A stretch of DNA of 45,287 nucleotides, taken from Pseudoalteromonas sp. MSK9-3 (GTDB lineage: Bacteria > Pseudomonadota > Gammaproteobacteria > Enterobacterales > Alteromonadaceae). Positions 29,394 to 37,392 of the stretch are shown piece by piece. Both the position numbers and the translations under genes were made by a program. How positions within the stretch are numbered: position 1 is the stretch's first letter; each line of letters opens with the position of its first letter. Under the pieces are notes generated by a model. The model was not told the DNA's origin. It saw only the letters and a list, made by a program, of their open reading frames with translations, and did not search any database. The stretch is from the NCBI RefSeq assembly GCF_003590335.1, contig NZ_MIET01000017.1, forward strand, positions 1 to 45,287, written 5' to 3'.

Positions 29394-30566
29394 ATGAGCC
29401 GGGTGATGTATTCTGCTGCAACGAAGTCACTAGATTTTACTGCAAAGTTAAAAGCTAAAAATAGGCTGTACTTCGCACCAATGGGATTTGATTTGTGTGA
29501 TAACCAAGGCAAACCATTGCCCTCTTTTTTTGAACTTTATCAGTCGCTTATTTTAGGTGGATGCGGGTTTGGGTTTATGGGGAATGCGTCTGTTGATAGT
29601 GGCTCTAAATATAATGGAGCTGGGCTCAAGCTGACAACGCAAGCGCATGCTGATGCATTGAAGCCTATCTTTGAGTTTGCAAATAAACACAACTTTTTAT
29701 TAGGAGCACAGTTGCAGCATTATGGACCGCAAGGCGCTCCAAGCGATGATAATCCTACATTATTGAGCCCTAGCGGAATAGCATCGAGTGCGACGCTGAA
29801 AAAGTTTCCATATGCTCAAACTGTTGCGATGGATGAAGCGCAAATTTACGCATGTGTAGAGCAATTTAAGCGTTCAGCTATTTTGGCAAAAAAAGCTGGG
29901 GCGAAGCTACTTCAATTGCAAGCATCCAACGGATATTTGATCAGTAGTTTCTTATCGCCAAGAACCAATCAACGAAAAGATGAGTGGGGCGGTAGTGCGC
30001 TCGCTCGCGTCAAATTCTTACTCACTATTATAAGAGAGATCAAAACTGCGGTAGGCGATGAGGTGGCGTTGACTATTCGACTGGGTGTGGATGATGGTTT
30101 TGGTGAACAAGGTCAGCAAGCCCATTTGCTTGGTGAAGTAGCAGCTGCGATAGAAGAGGCAGGGGCTTCATCCATAGCGTGTTCCGTCGGTGTCAGCGAA
30201 ACATTTAAGCAGTGTTTTTCCCATCCGCAAGAAATTTTACAGCTGACTCGAGATGCGAGCCGTCACCTTAAGAGATATACCCGCTTACCTGTAGGCTTTA
30301 CTGGTTCAGTTGACAGTTTAGATACAGCTGAGGCGATTATTGACAGTGGCGATGCAGACTTTGTCGGGTTTGCACGGGCTGTGCTTGCAGATAATGCGCT
30401 GATCAAAAAAGAGCTATCAGGTAAACATGACTTGGTTCATCGCTGCCAGTGGGATGCATTGTGTTTTAGAGATAAGAGAGAACCTCGAGCTGAACGTGTG
30501 TACTGCTGTGTGAATCCAGCTTATCGACGTCCCGCTCAGTTACAACAATATTATAAGGAAAATTAG
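29394..30566 (+). CDS. Old Yellow Enzyme-type NADH:flavin oxidoreductase
   Basis: The 390-aa product is an FMN TIM barrel of the OYE family: NRLYFAPMG, GAQLQHYG (105-111), ASNGYLISSFLSPRTNQRKDEWGGS (177-201) and VGFARAVLADNAL. Such enzymes reduce activated C=C bonds with NAD(P)H. The position that is usually His in the substrate-binding pair (H-A-A-N/H-G-Y) is Gln176 here, while Asn179 and the proton-donor Tyr181 are kept. It lacks the FeS/FAD half of dienoyl-CoA reductases. As neighbour of an AfsA-like protein it is a natural candidate for reduction of a butenolide or enone intermediate (inference). Confidence 0.9.
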   Translation: MSRVMYSAATKSLDFTAKLKAKNRLYFAPMGFDLCDNQGKPLPSFFELYQSLILGGCGFGFMGNASVDSGSKYNGAGLKLTTQAHADALKPIFEFANKHNFLLGAQLQHYGPQGAPSDDNPTLLSPSGIASSATLKKFPYAQTVAMDEAQIYACVEQFKRSAILAKKAGAKLLQLQASNGYLISSFLSPRTNQRKDEWGGSALARVKFLLTIIREIKTAVGDEVALTIRLGVDDGFGEQGQQAHLLGEVAAAIEEAGASSIACSVGVSETFKQCFSHPQEILQLTRDASRHLKRYTRLPVGFTGSVDSLDTAEAIIDSGDADFVGFARAVLADNALIKKELSGKHDLVHRCQWDALCFRDKREPRAERVYCCVNPAYRRPAQLQQYYKEN

Positions 30567-30568
30567 GC

Positions 30569-31339
30569 ATGAAGTTTTTAGGTAAAATCGCTTTAGTCGT
30601 TGGTGGTACCCGTGGATTGGGACTCACTATTGCAAAGCATATTACAGCACAAGGTGCGGTTTGTTACATCACGGGCCGAAATGTGGAGGACGGTGAACAA
30701 GCTGCAAAAGAGCTCGGTGATAACGGACGCTTTGTAATGTGTGATGCAACTGATCTTGGCGCAGTGGAAAACTTATTCAGCATAATTAAACAAGAGCACG
30801 GCAAATTAGATTTAGCCGTAAATAACGCAGGCGTGACTACACCACGCTCAGAAATTATCGACTTGGACTACGCCGAATGGAAACGCGTGTTAGAGATCAA
30901 CTTGCTTGGGCCATTGCTTTGCATGTCACACGAAATGAAATTGATGGCACAAGATGGTGGAGCGATTGTTAATACTTCTTCATGTGCAGGCTTGATGGGA
31001 GTGCCACAGCAGAGCGTTTACTCTACGAGTAAAGCGGCATTGAATACGCTGACTCAAGTGGCTGCTATTGAATGTGCACAAGAAACAGAAAATAGAAAAC
31101 AGATCCGCGTGAATGCGGTATGCCCAGGGCCAACTTTGGGAGGTATGAATACAGAAGAACGACTTAAAGCAAACCCGGAAGGAACCAAGCATAAGTTTAA
31201 AGTGACAGCAATGAAGCGATTTGCCCATGCTGATGAAGTGGCATCTGCGGTGACTTGGTTGTTGAGTGATGAGTCTTCTTATATCACTGGTTCAATTGTT
31301 CCTGTTGATGGCGGTTATTCTGCCGGTAAGTTTGATTGA
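30569..31339 (+). CDS. Classical SDR oxidoreductase (ketoreductase-like)
   Basis: The 256-aa product has the complete classical short-chain dehydrogenase set: cofactor loop GGTRGLG (12-18), NNAG (85-88), catalytic Ser138, Tyr151 and Lys155 in YSTSK, Asn111, and the end VPVDGGYSAG. It oxidises or reduces an alcohol/ketone with NAD(P)(H). The family is broad; FabG-like reductases and dehydrogenases cannot be separated here. It lies two bases after the OYE stop, so the two are cotranscribed. In gamma-butyrolactone pathways an SDR (BarS1 type) reduces a side-chain ketone; similar use is inferred. Confidence 0.9.
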   Translation: MKFLGKIALVVGGTRGLGLTIAKHITAQGAVCYITGRNVEDGEQAAKELGDNGRFVMCDATDLGAVENLFSIIKQEHGKLDLAVNNAGVTTPRSEIIDLDYAEWKRVLEINLLGPLLCMSHEMKLMAQDGGAIVNTSSCAGLMGVPQQSVYSTSKAALNTLTQVAAIECAQETENRKQIRVNAVCPGPTLGGMNTEERLKANPEGTKHKFKVTAMKRFAHADEVASAVTWLLSDESSYITGSIVPVDGGYSAGKFD

Positions 31340-31357
31340 TCATAAAAAGGGAAGGTC

Positions 31358-32119
31358 ATGAAAAGAGTATTTGTTACTGGCGTGAGCAGCGGGATTGGTG
31401 AAGCTTTAGCGTGGAAATATTTGTCTTTGGGTTACGAAGTATATGGTGTATCTAGGCGCACGCCTCATTCTTTGCTCAATGAAGCACATTTTCATTTTAA
31501 AAATTTTGACTTAACACACTACCACAAGACGATTGATATTTTTACAGAACAGTTTGCTGTCTTGTTGACTCAAGGTGCAGAGCTGGTTTTTTTGAACGCA
31601 GGTATTTCAGGAGATGTACCTAAGCTAGGAGTCGATTTCAATTGTGACGAATTAGAGCAAGTATATGCAGTCAATGTTATGGCAAATAAAGCACTAATGG
31701 ATTGCTTTTTAGGCGCTCAGCATAAGCCTGCACAGTTTGTTTTTTCTGCTTCTATGGCTGGGGTTAGATTCCGTGAAGGGACGCTCTCATACAGTATGTC
31801 TAAAGCAGCGTTAAAGGCATTGGCAGGAGTATATGCTCAGGAACATCCCGATGTATTTTTTGCAGTGATGGGTATGTGCAATGTCAATAGTAGTTTGTCT
31901 CGCCAAGTTAGTTTTAGTGAACGAACCAAAGATTTTCCAGCATTGCATGCATTACAACAGCGTGCGCTCAGTGATGGCTATATGGTATCACCATCTCAAC
32001 GTGCTGATGATGTTTACGACATCATAAATAATGTGGCTGGATATGGACTGAAAACGGGTGTTTTTGCGGACATTAGGGATTTACTGAAATTAAAAACGGA
32101 GGTGGCAAATGTCAGTTAA
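31358..32119 (+). CDS. Second SDR oxidoreductase
   Basis: The 253-aa product has GVSSGIG (8-14), LNAG (79-82), Asn106, Ser132 and YSMSK (Tyr145, Lys149), so the SDR catalytic residues are intact. It lacks the usual C-terminal VDGG; the end (GYGLKTGVFADIRDLLKLK) is different, so it belongs to a sub-branch apart from the upstream SDR. The two are not a recent duplication. The 3' end overlaps the ACP gene by 11 bases, which suggests translational coupling. Confidence 0.87.
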   Translation: MKRVFVTGVSSGIGEALAWKYLSLGYEVYGVSRRTPHSLLNEAHFHFKNFDLTHYHKTIDIFTEQFAVLLTQGAELVFLNAGISGDVPKLGVDFNCDELEQVYAVNVMANKALMDCFLGAQHKPAQFVFSASMAGVRFREGTLSYSMSKAALKALAGVYAQEHPDVFFAVMGMCNVNSSLSRQVSFSERTKDFPALHALQQRALSDGYMVSPSQRADDVYDIINNVAGYGLKTGVFADIRDLLKLKTEVANVS

Positions 32120-32402
32120 TTTAGATGTTGTAGTAGAGACCGCGATTCGCGGACAAGATGCATTATTGGCAGTACCTATTGATACATCACGCGGGAGAAG
32201 TACACCGCTGTTCTCAGAGCAAAGCGCGATGGATTCAATTACGTTGGTATCAATCATTGTTGATATCGAGAGTCGTATAAAGGGAATTCTTGGGAAAGAC
32301 ATTATGTTAGCAGATATCAGCGATTTGCCCGAAGGAAGCCAGCCATTCTCAACCATCGGAACATTAATTTCTTACATAGAGACTAGAGTGTCTCAACTGT
32401 AA
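32109..32402 (+). CDS. Acyl carrier protein, first copy
   Basis: The 97-aa product has the phosphopantetheine site AMDSITLV, with Ser43 as the attachment residue, inside a predicted helix bundle. It has a longer N-terminus and less acidic character than fatty-acid AcpP. A ribosome site GGAGGTGG lies in the end of the preceding SDR. It directly precedes the AMP-ligase, which could load it. The phosphopantetheinyl transferase is not in the window. The call rests on DSI/DSL motif, size and context. Confidence 0.82.
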   Translation: MSVNLDVVVETAIRGQDALLAVPIDTSRGRSTPLFSEQSAMDSITLVSIIVDIESRIKGILGKDIMLADISDLPEGSQPFSTIGTLISYIETRVSQL

Positions 32403-32416
32403 AAGGATAGTTGAAT

Positions 32417-33775
32417 ATGAATATTCAGACGTTGATAGAAAAATTTGTAAAGGCGGGTAATGCTCCCGCAATTGTGTCAGATGATCTGACTTGGAGTTAC
32501 TCTGAGCTGGTAAAAAGGGTAAATATACAACGCAATTTGCTAAATAAAGATGGTATTGAAAATTCGGTAGTACTGTTATGCGCAGACTATGGGCATGAAA
32601 GTTTAGCTCTATTGATTGCGCTATGGCAAAACAATAACATCGTGGCTTTGCATAAGAATAAAAGCCCTGAATCACTTGAGAAATTAGCCAAAGTAACAGG
32701 TGCAAAGCTTGCGTTAGCCCCGTTTTCAGATGGGACACATTTCAAAGTGGAATGTCAGTTCAATCAGAGGCAACCTGAAATCGTACATTCACTTTTAGGT
32801 AAAGCCGAGCCTGGTATTGTGATTTTTTCTTCAGGAACGGCTGGTGAGCCAAAAGGGGTATTACATGCGCTAAACCCCTTGTTAGCGAAATACGGTAATA
32901 CGAGATCTTGTGGCAAGTTGTTGGCTTTTTTATTGTTTGATCATATGGGAGGTATTGTCACGGTATTACATGCCTTAAGCACACAAGGTACTTTAGTACT
33001 ACCTAAAGAGCGGACACCCCGTGAAGTGTGCCGCTGTATCGAACGCTTTCAAGTCGAAACGCTACATTTATCACCCACTATGCTTAATTTGGTAGTAAAT
33101 ACAGACTCGTTTAAAGCGCGTGATTTTTCTTCCTTACAGCATATTGATTTTGGCTCTGAGCCAATGTCACAAACGCTTTTAACTCGATTGCAAAAAGCAT
33201 TTGGTTCTGTGTCGTTTTGTCATACTTATGGCATGTCAGAGTTTGGCCTTTTAATGGGAGATCCTGATCACCCAGACCAAACTGGGGTCAAAGTGGACCC
33301 TGAGTACAAACTGCGTGTTGTGGATGGGATCTTACATATCCAAGGCCCAACCTTGATGCAAGGATATATAAATCAAGAGGCCGAATTCACGAATGACGGA
33401 TATCTGATTACTCAGGATACCGCAGAACTTAAAGATGGTTTTTTAAAAATTACAGGAAGGCGCAGCGATATTATTAATGTTGGTGGCAAAAGCGTGATCC
33501 CAAGTCTAGTAGAGAAAAAAATGCTAGAAATTGACAATATTGCTGATGTGTCTGTGTATGGAGAAACTAATCCAATTCTGGGGCAGATCGTAGCGGCATG
33601 TTGCTATTTACATGAGCCAGAAGTAGTAGATGAAGTTAAGCAGCGAGTATTTGGCTGTTTGAAAGGTCACTTAAGTGCCGAGCAAATTCCTCGTCTGATC
33701 ACGATTAGTGACAGCCCTTTAGTGACTGAAAGGTTTAAGAAAGCCAAATCACCAGAAAAAATTGCACATATATAA
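32417..33775 (+). CDS. Acyl-AMP ligase / acyl-ACP synthetase (ANL family)
   Basis: The 452-aa product shows ANL core motifs: ATP loop FSSGTAGEPKG (137-147), FDHMGG, TYGMSE (270-275), GRRSDIINVGGKS (347-359), and a Lys-rich end (ERFKKAK). It activates a carboxylic acid with ATP and passes the acyl group to a thiol. The gene lies between two ACP genes, so transfer to an ACP is more likely than to CoA. I start it at ATG 32417, nine bases after AAAAGGA, not at TTG 32411. At about 450 aa it is shorter than typical CoA ligases. Substrate is unknown; an arylacetic acid is suggested by the dehydrogenase and HpaB downstream. Confidence 0.88.
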   Translation: MNIQTLIEKFVKAGNAPAIVSDDLTWSYSELVKRVNIQRNLLNKDGIENSVVLLCADYGHESLALLIALWQNNNIVALHKNKSPESLEKLAKVTGAKLALAPFSDGTHFKVECQFNQRQPEIVHSLLGKAEPGIVIFSSGTAGEPKGVLHALNPLLAKYGNTRSCGKLLAFLLFDHMGGIVTVLHALSTQGTLVLPKERTPREVCRCIERFQVETLHLSPTMLNLVVNTDSFKARDFSSLQHIDFGSEPMSQTLLTRLQKAFGSVSFCHTYGMSEFGLLMGDPDHPDQTGVKVDPEYKLRVVDGILHIQGPTLMQGYINQEAEFTNDGYLITQDTAELKDGFLKITGRRSDIINVGGKSVIPSLVEKKMLEIDNIADVSVYGETNPILGQIVAACCYLHEPEVVDEVKQRVFGCLKGHLSAEQIPRLITISDSPLVTERFKKAKSPEKIAHI

Positions 33776-33790
33776 TAAAGGAATAATTAA

Positions 33791-34036
33791 ATGAATAATT
33801 TACAAGAAATTAAAACTGAATTAGCTGATATTTTATCAGTTTCTACAGAGCAATTAACCCCTTCACTGGTTCTTGAAGACGACGGTAACTGGGATTCTTT
33901 GGCCCATGTGTCGGTCATCGCTATGATCATCAATTTAACAGGCGCGAAATCTACACAACAAGAAATGCAGAAGTTAACTTCAGTACAAGAGATATTCGAC
34001 TTGATTGCGGAGAAATCATCTGCTGAAACAGCATAG
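33791..34036 (+). CDS. Acyl carrier protein, second copy
   Basis: The 81-aa product has GNWDSLAHV with Ser36 as phosphopantetheine site, preceded by the helix LQEIKTELADILSVSTEQLT and followed by an acidic loop and helix. This 'WDSL' motif resembles stand-alone ACPs in natural-product clusters. It differs clearly from the first ACP, so the two probably carry different acyl groups, for example starter and extender (inference). AAAGGA lies 8 bases upstream. Confidence 0.85.
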   Translation: MNNLQEIKTELADILSVSTEQLTPSLVLEDDGNWDSLAHVSVIAMIINLTGAKSTQQEMQKLTSVQEIFDLIAEKSSAETA

Positions 34037-34058
34037 TGATTTATGGGGGGAGCGATTA

Positions 34059-34184
34059 ATGAACTATCAAGAGTCAATAGTGTTGGACTTCGTGCTAGAT
34101 AGGAAAATAGTACAGAGTGTGCATGATAGCTATGCACTCATTACCAATAACCAAGGAGGTGATAATGCAGTTGCGCACGTTTAA
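34059..34184 (+). CDS. Possible 41-aa peptide in front of the ketosynthase gene
   Basis: An ATG at 34059, with GGGGGGAG about 7 bases upstream, opens 41 codons (MNYQESIVLDFVLDRKIVQS then VHDSYALITN...) ending with TAA at 34182-34184. It spans nearly the whole gap between the second ACP and the KASIII gene and overlaps the latter by 20 bases in another frame. The KASIII ribosome site lies inside it. No family recognised and no signal peptide. It may be a coupling leader or a real small protein, or chance. Confidence 0.35.
   Translation: MNYQESIVLDFVLDRKIVQSVHDSYALITNNQGGDNAVAHV
34153..34164 (+). promoter_or_regulatory. Extended Shine-Dalgarno site of the KASIII gene
   Basis: AAGGAGGTGAT (34153-34163) is complementary to 11 consecutive bases of the 16S rRNA 3' end and stands right before ATG 34165. 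It fixes the start at 34165 rather than the in-frame 34117 and predicts strong ribosome binding. Confidence 0.85.
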
Positions 34185-35190
34185 TCATGTCGGTATTCAT
34201 GCTGTGAGCAGCGCATTACCAGAGCATATTGTTGACCAGTCTGAGTTTGCAAAGATGTACGGTGAACAAGAAGTACAACGTATTTGTATGAACACAGGGA
34301 TTCATTCTAAACGTGTGGTCAAGGATTTTAAAACGTCTCAACTGATGCATTCTGCTTGTGAGAGCTTATTTGATTCTCAAGATATAAAAGCAAAAGATAT
34401 TGATGCACTTATTACGGTGAGTCAATCTCCTGATAGCTGGAGTCCTGGTGTTGGGTATCAGTTGCATCAAAAGCTAGGGCTTAATGAAGGCTGTTCTATT
34501 TTTGATCTCAGTGCAGGCTGTGCGGGCTATATCACTGCGTTAATCCAAGCGTGTGCGCTTATTACCAGTGGAGGTTACAAGAACGTCATTGTGTGCACCG
34601 GTGATGTAACCAGTAAATTACTGGATGAAAAAGATAGGCATGTTGCCATGTTATTCGGCGATGGGGCTACGGCTTCGCTGTTGACCGAAGATGTCTGTAG
34701 CATGTCATTTATGATCGCAAGTAATGGACAAGGTAGCGATACACTTGGAACACGGTTGTCATATACCGATATGGGCGTCCAGGTGCATGATTTACATATG
34801 GATGGAGCTGAGGTAATGAACTTTGCTCTGGCACGCGTACCTGCATTGGTTAGGTCTATTATGTCGGATGTTGAGATAACAACAGACTCCCTAGATATGT
34901 TGGTTTTTCACCAAGCTAATGCATTTATGCTTAATTATTTACGGCGAATGTTAAAACTAGAAGAGTCGCAAGTACCAATTGATATTAATGGCATTGGTAA
35001 TACTAGCTCAAGTTCTATTCCTATTGTGTTGTCACGTAATGAACGGGTGGGAACAGAGCATGCCAAAAATGCCATTTTATGTGGTTTTGGTGTCGGTTTG
35101 TCGTGGGGAGCTGTGGTTGTTGATTTGAGTAATACATTACGTATTCCTCCTGTGATTGCATTAGAAAGTGAAGCAAAGTCAACCGCCTAG
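34165..35190 (+). CDS. 3-oxoacyl-ACP synthase III-like (FabH/KASIII) enzyme
   Basis: The 341-aa product has the full KASIII triad: Cys119 in LSAGCAGY, His249 in VFHQAN and Asn279 in GIGNTSSSSIP, plus the FGDGATASLL loop. KASIII enzymes condense an acyl thioester with malonyl-ACP to a beta-ketoacyl-ACP. In this cluster it is the only ketosynthase, so one round of extension from the ligase-loaded acid is the simplest reading. It is clearly a cluster copy, separate from the fab locus. A strong ribosome site precedes it. Confidence 0.92.
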   Translation: MQLRTFNHVGIHAVSSALPEHIVDQSEFAKMYGEQEVQRICMNTGIHSKRVVKDFKTSQLMHSACESLFDSQDIKAKDIDALITVSQSPDSWSPGVGYQLHQKLGLNEGCSIFDLSAGCAGYITALIQACALITSGGYKNVIVCTGDVTSKLLDEKDRHVAMLFGDGATASLLTEDVCSMSFMIASNGQGSDTLGTRLSYTDMGVQVHDLHMDGAEVMNFALARVPALVRSIMSDVEITTDSLDMLVFHQANAFMLNYLRRMLKLEESQVPIDINGIGNTSSSSIPIVLSRNERVGTEHAKNAILCGFGVGLSWGAVVVDLSNTLRIPPVIALESEAKSTA

Positions 35191-35227
35191 TTGGCGGCTA
35201 TACAGTTAAGCTAAGGAGTGTGATGAC

Positions 35228-35827
35228 ATGTTTGGTATTACTCGTAGACGAACATTTAAGGCGAAGATTCGAAAGCCAACATGTCTTGCACATTTTGACT
35301 TTTATGAATGCCATCGCTCGCAACCGATAAGCGCTACTCCTACAGCACTGATCCGTGCGGCAAAGGAGTTTGATATGCATCAAGATCCTTACATACATGC
35401 ATTGATGTCGGCTAGGAGGATCCCCGAGCGGATAATTGGTGCCAGAAAAAACAAAGAGTTAGACCCATTCGATTTTAATAGTTTCACGCCACTTTTTGAG
35501 GATGAAAACTTACTTTCAATGGGTCTAATTGGCCGGTTTTGGCAGTTAGATATGGGGCTTGTTGAGGTCCCAAATAAAGAAGAATTTGAAGTCTTTGATG
35601 ATCCTTCATATGCCAAATTAGAGCTGCGTTTTTATGTCGAAGAGCAGGGAAATGGTCAATATATTTTAGTGACAGATACCTGTATTTCTTGCCCTTCAAA
35701 AAAAGCAAGATTAACCCTAACGTTTTACTGGCTATTTATTAGATTAGCAAGTGGGTTCATCCGTAAGCGTACCTTGAAAGGTATACAAAAAATGCTCGAT
35801 AAGAGCAGCCATTTTACTCAAGGATAA
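35228..35827 (+). CDS. SRPBCC-like protein of unknown function
   Basis: The 199-aa product is not a named enzyme. Its pattern (ALMSARRIPERIIG ... LFEDENLLSMGLIGRFWQLD ... TDTCISCPSKKARLTLTFYWLFIRLASGFIRKRTL) recalls uncharacterised SRPBCC/START-like proteins with 'GLIGRFW' and 'F..YW..I...SG.IR'. That fold forms a deep cavity and includes polyketide cyclases and lipid-binding proteins. It follows the KASIII gene with AAGGAGTG upstream and ends exactly where the aldehyde dehydrogenase begins, so it belongs to the operon. A cyclase or lactonising helper role is possible but unproven. Confidence 0.55.
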   Translation: MFGITRRRTFKAKIRKPTCLAHFDFYECHRSQPISATPTALIRAAKEFDMHQDPYIHALMSARRIPERIIGARKNKELDPFDFNSFTPLFEDENLLSMGLIGRFWQLDMGLVEVPNKEEFEVFDDPSYAKLELRFYVEEQGNGQYILVTDTCISCPSKKARLTLTFYWLFIRLASGFIRKRTLKGIQKMLDKSSHFTQG

Positions 35828-37327
35828 ATGATGTCGAGTTATCAAGAGCCAGTATTGGCACCTGTTTTAGAATTCTTAAAAAAGCCTCATGGTTTATATA
35901 TTGATGGGCAAGAGGTTGAGTCTGGTACAGAGCAGACACTGAACATATACAACCCTGCAGATGGTCGTGTTATAGCGACATGTGCCGATGCGACGAAGGC
36001 ACAAGTAGACCGAGCGGTATCGAGTGCCTGGCAAAGCTTTGTGCAAAAATTTTGGGTTCAGATGCTGCCAGTCCAAAAAGAACGGATTTTACTTAAATTT
36101 GCAGATCTCGTAGAGGCGCATGCGGATGAGCTTGCACAGCTTTTGACTCTAGAGCAGGGTAAGTCATTAGGCATGGCAAAAGCGCTGGAAGTAAATTGCG
36201 CAGTTCAGTGGATGAGGTATACGGCAGGGTTAGTGACAAAGCACAATGGCCACACGCTAGATGTGTCTATTCCATTTCCAGAAGGCGCGCAGTACAAAGC
36301 GTGGACAACAAAAGAGCCAATTGGTGTTGTTGTGGGTGTTGTACCATGTAACTTTCCATTACTTATTGGAGTATGGAAAATACTTCCAGCCCTTGCAGCA
36401 GGATGCTCGGTGGTAATTAAACCGTCTGAGACAACGCCTATTACCATGCTTAGGTTAGCTGAGTTAGCCACCTTAGCAGGTGTGCCTGATGGGGTATTCA
36501 ATGTTGTCACTGGTCAGGGAAGTGGGTGTGGGCAATGGTTGATATCTCACCCCCTGGTAAACAAGGTTAGTTTTACAGGCTCTACAGATATTGGCAAAAA
36601 GGTAGCTGTAAGTGCGGCTGCTGATTTAAAAGAGGTGGCGTTGGAATTAGGAGGGAATAACCCGGCTATAGTACTAAAAGATATTGACCCAAACGTGGCT
36701 GTTGAAGGGTTACTGGCATCGAGTTTCTTAAATCAAGGCCAAGTATGTGCGGCAAGTTCTCGTATTTATGTTGAGGCACCTTTATTCGATAGTGTCGCAT
36801 CGCAGTTTGAAGAAGCAATTAAGTCTATGCACATTGGCTCAGGGTTTGACCCACAAGCACAAATAAACCCATTGAGCACTTATGCGCAGCAGAGAGCGGT
36901 GGAATCGCACTTGACTCAAATACGAGATCAAGGAGTTGAAATTATCACTGGCCAACAGACTCCACAGGACGGGTTTTATGTTTCACCAACCTTAATCATT
37001 AACCCTGAACATAGTGAGCCATTGACTCAAAAAGAGGTATTTGGTCCGGTCATTAATCTCACACGAGTATCGGATGAAAATGAAGCGCTCCAATTGGCAA
37101 ATGATAGTGATTACGGATTATGTGCCAGTGTATGGACCAATAAACTAGATAAAGCTATGACATATTCCAATGCATTGAAAGCGGGCACCGTCTGGGTGAA
37201 TAGCCATGCTTTTATTGATCCCAATATGCCATTTGGTGGCATCAAGTTATCTGGGAGTGGCAGAGACTTTGGCGTGAATTGGCTGGATGCTTTTAGCGAA
37301 ACTAAATCTCTGTGTATTAGATATTAA
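35828..37327 (+). CDS. Aldehyde dehydrogenase, FeaB/phenylacetaldehyde dehydrogenase-like
   Basis: The 499-aa product has the ALDH catalytic set: Asn175 in VPCNFP, Glu273 in ELGGNNPA and Cys307 in NQGQVCAAS. The C-terminus ([16 protein letters not shown] ... ETKSLCIRY) and total length resemble E. coli FeaB, which oxidises phenylacetaldehydes to phenylacetic acids with NAD. The closest substrate by this resemblance is (4-hydroxy)phenylacetaldehyde (inference). Its gene directly abuts the SRPBCC-like gene (stop 35825-35827). Two ATGs (35828, 35831) are equally possible. Confidence 0.85.
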   Translation: MMSSYQEPVLAPVLEFLKKPHGLYIDGQEVESGTEQTLNIYNPADGRVIATCADATKAQVDRAVSSAWQSFVQKFWVQMLPVQKERILLKFADLVEAHADELAQLLTLEQGKSLGMAKALEVNCAVQWMRYTAGLVTKHNGHTLDVSIPFPEGAQYKAWTTKEPIGVVVGVVPCNFPLLIGVWKILPALAAGCSVVIKPSETTPITMLRLAELATLAGVPDGVFNVVTGQGSGCGQWLISHPLVNKVSFTGSTDIGKKVAVSAAADLKEVALELGGNNPAIVLKDIDPNVAVEGLLASSFLNQGQVCAASSRIYVEAPLFDSVASQFEEAIKSMHIGSGFDPQAQINPLSTYAQQRAVESHLTQIRDQGVEIITGQQTPQDGFYVSPTLIINPEHSEPLTQKEVFGPVINLTRVSDENEALQLANDSDYGLCASVWTNKLDKAMTYSNALKAGTVWVNSHAFIDPNMPFGGIKLSGSGRDFGVNWLDAFSETKSLCIRY

Positions 37328-37392
37328 TGTGAACTTATACGTGCCCACAGCACTGCAAGTGCGATGTTACAAGGATTAAAGGAATGAATAAA

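Noticed and set aside
32364..32738. 124-aa minus-strand frame across ACP1 end and the ligase start
   Set aside because: Overlaps two supported genes and has no motif; it would break the operon logic.
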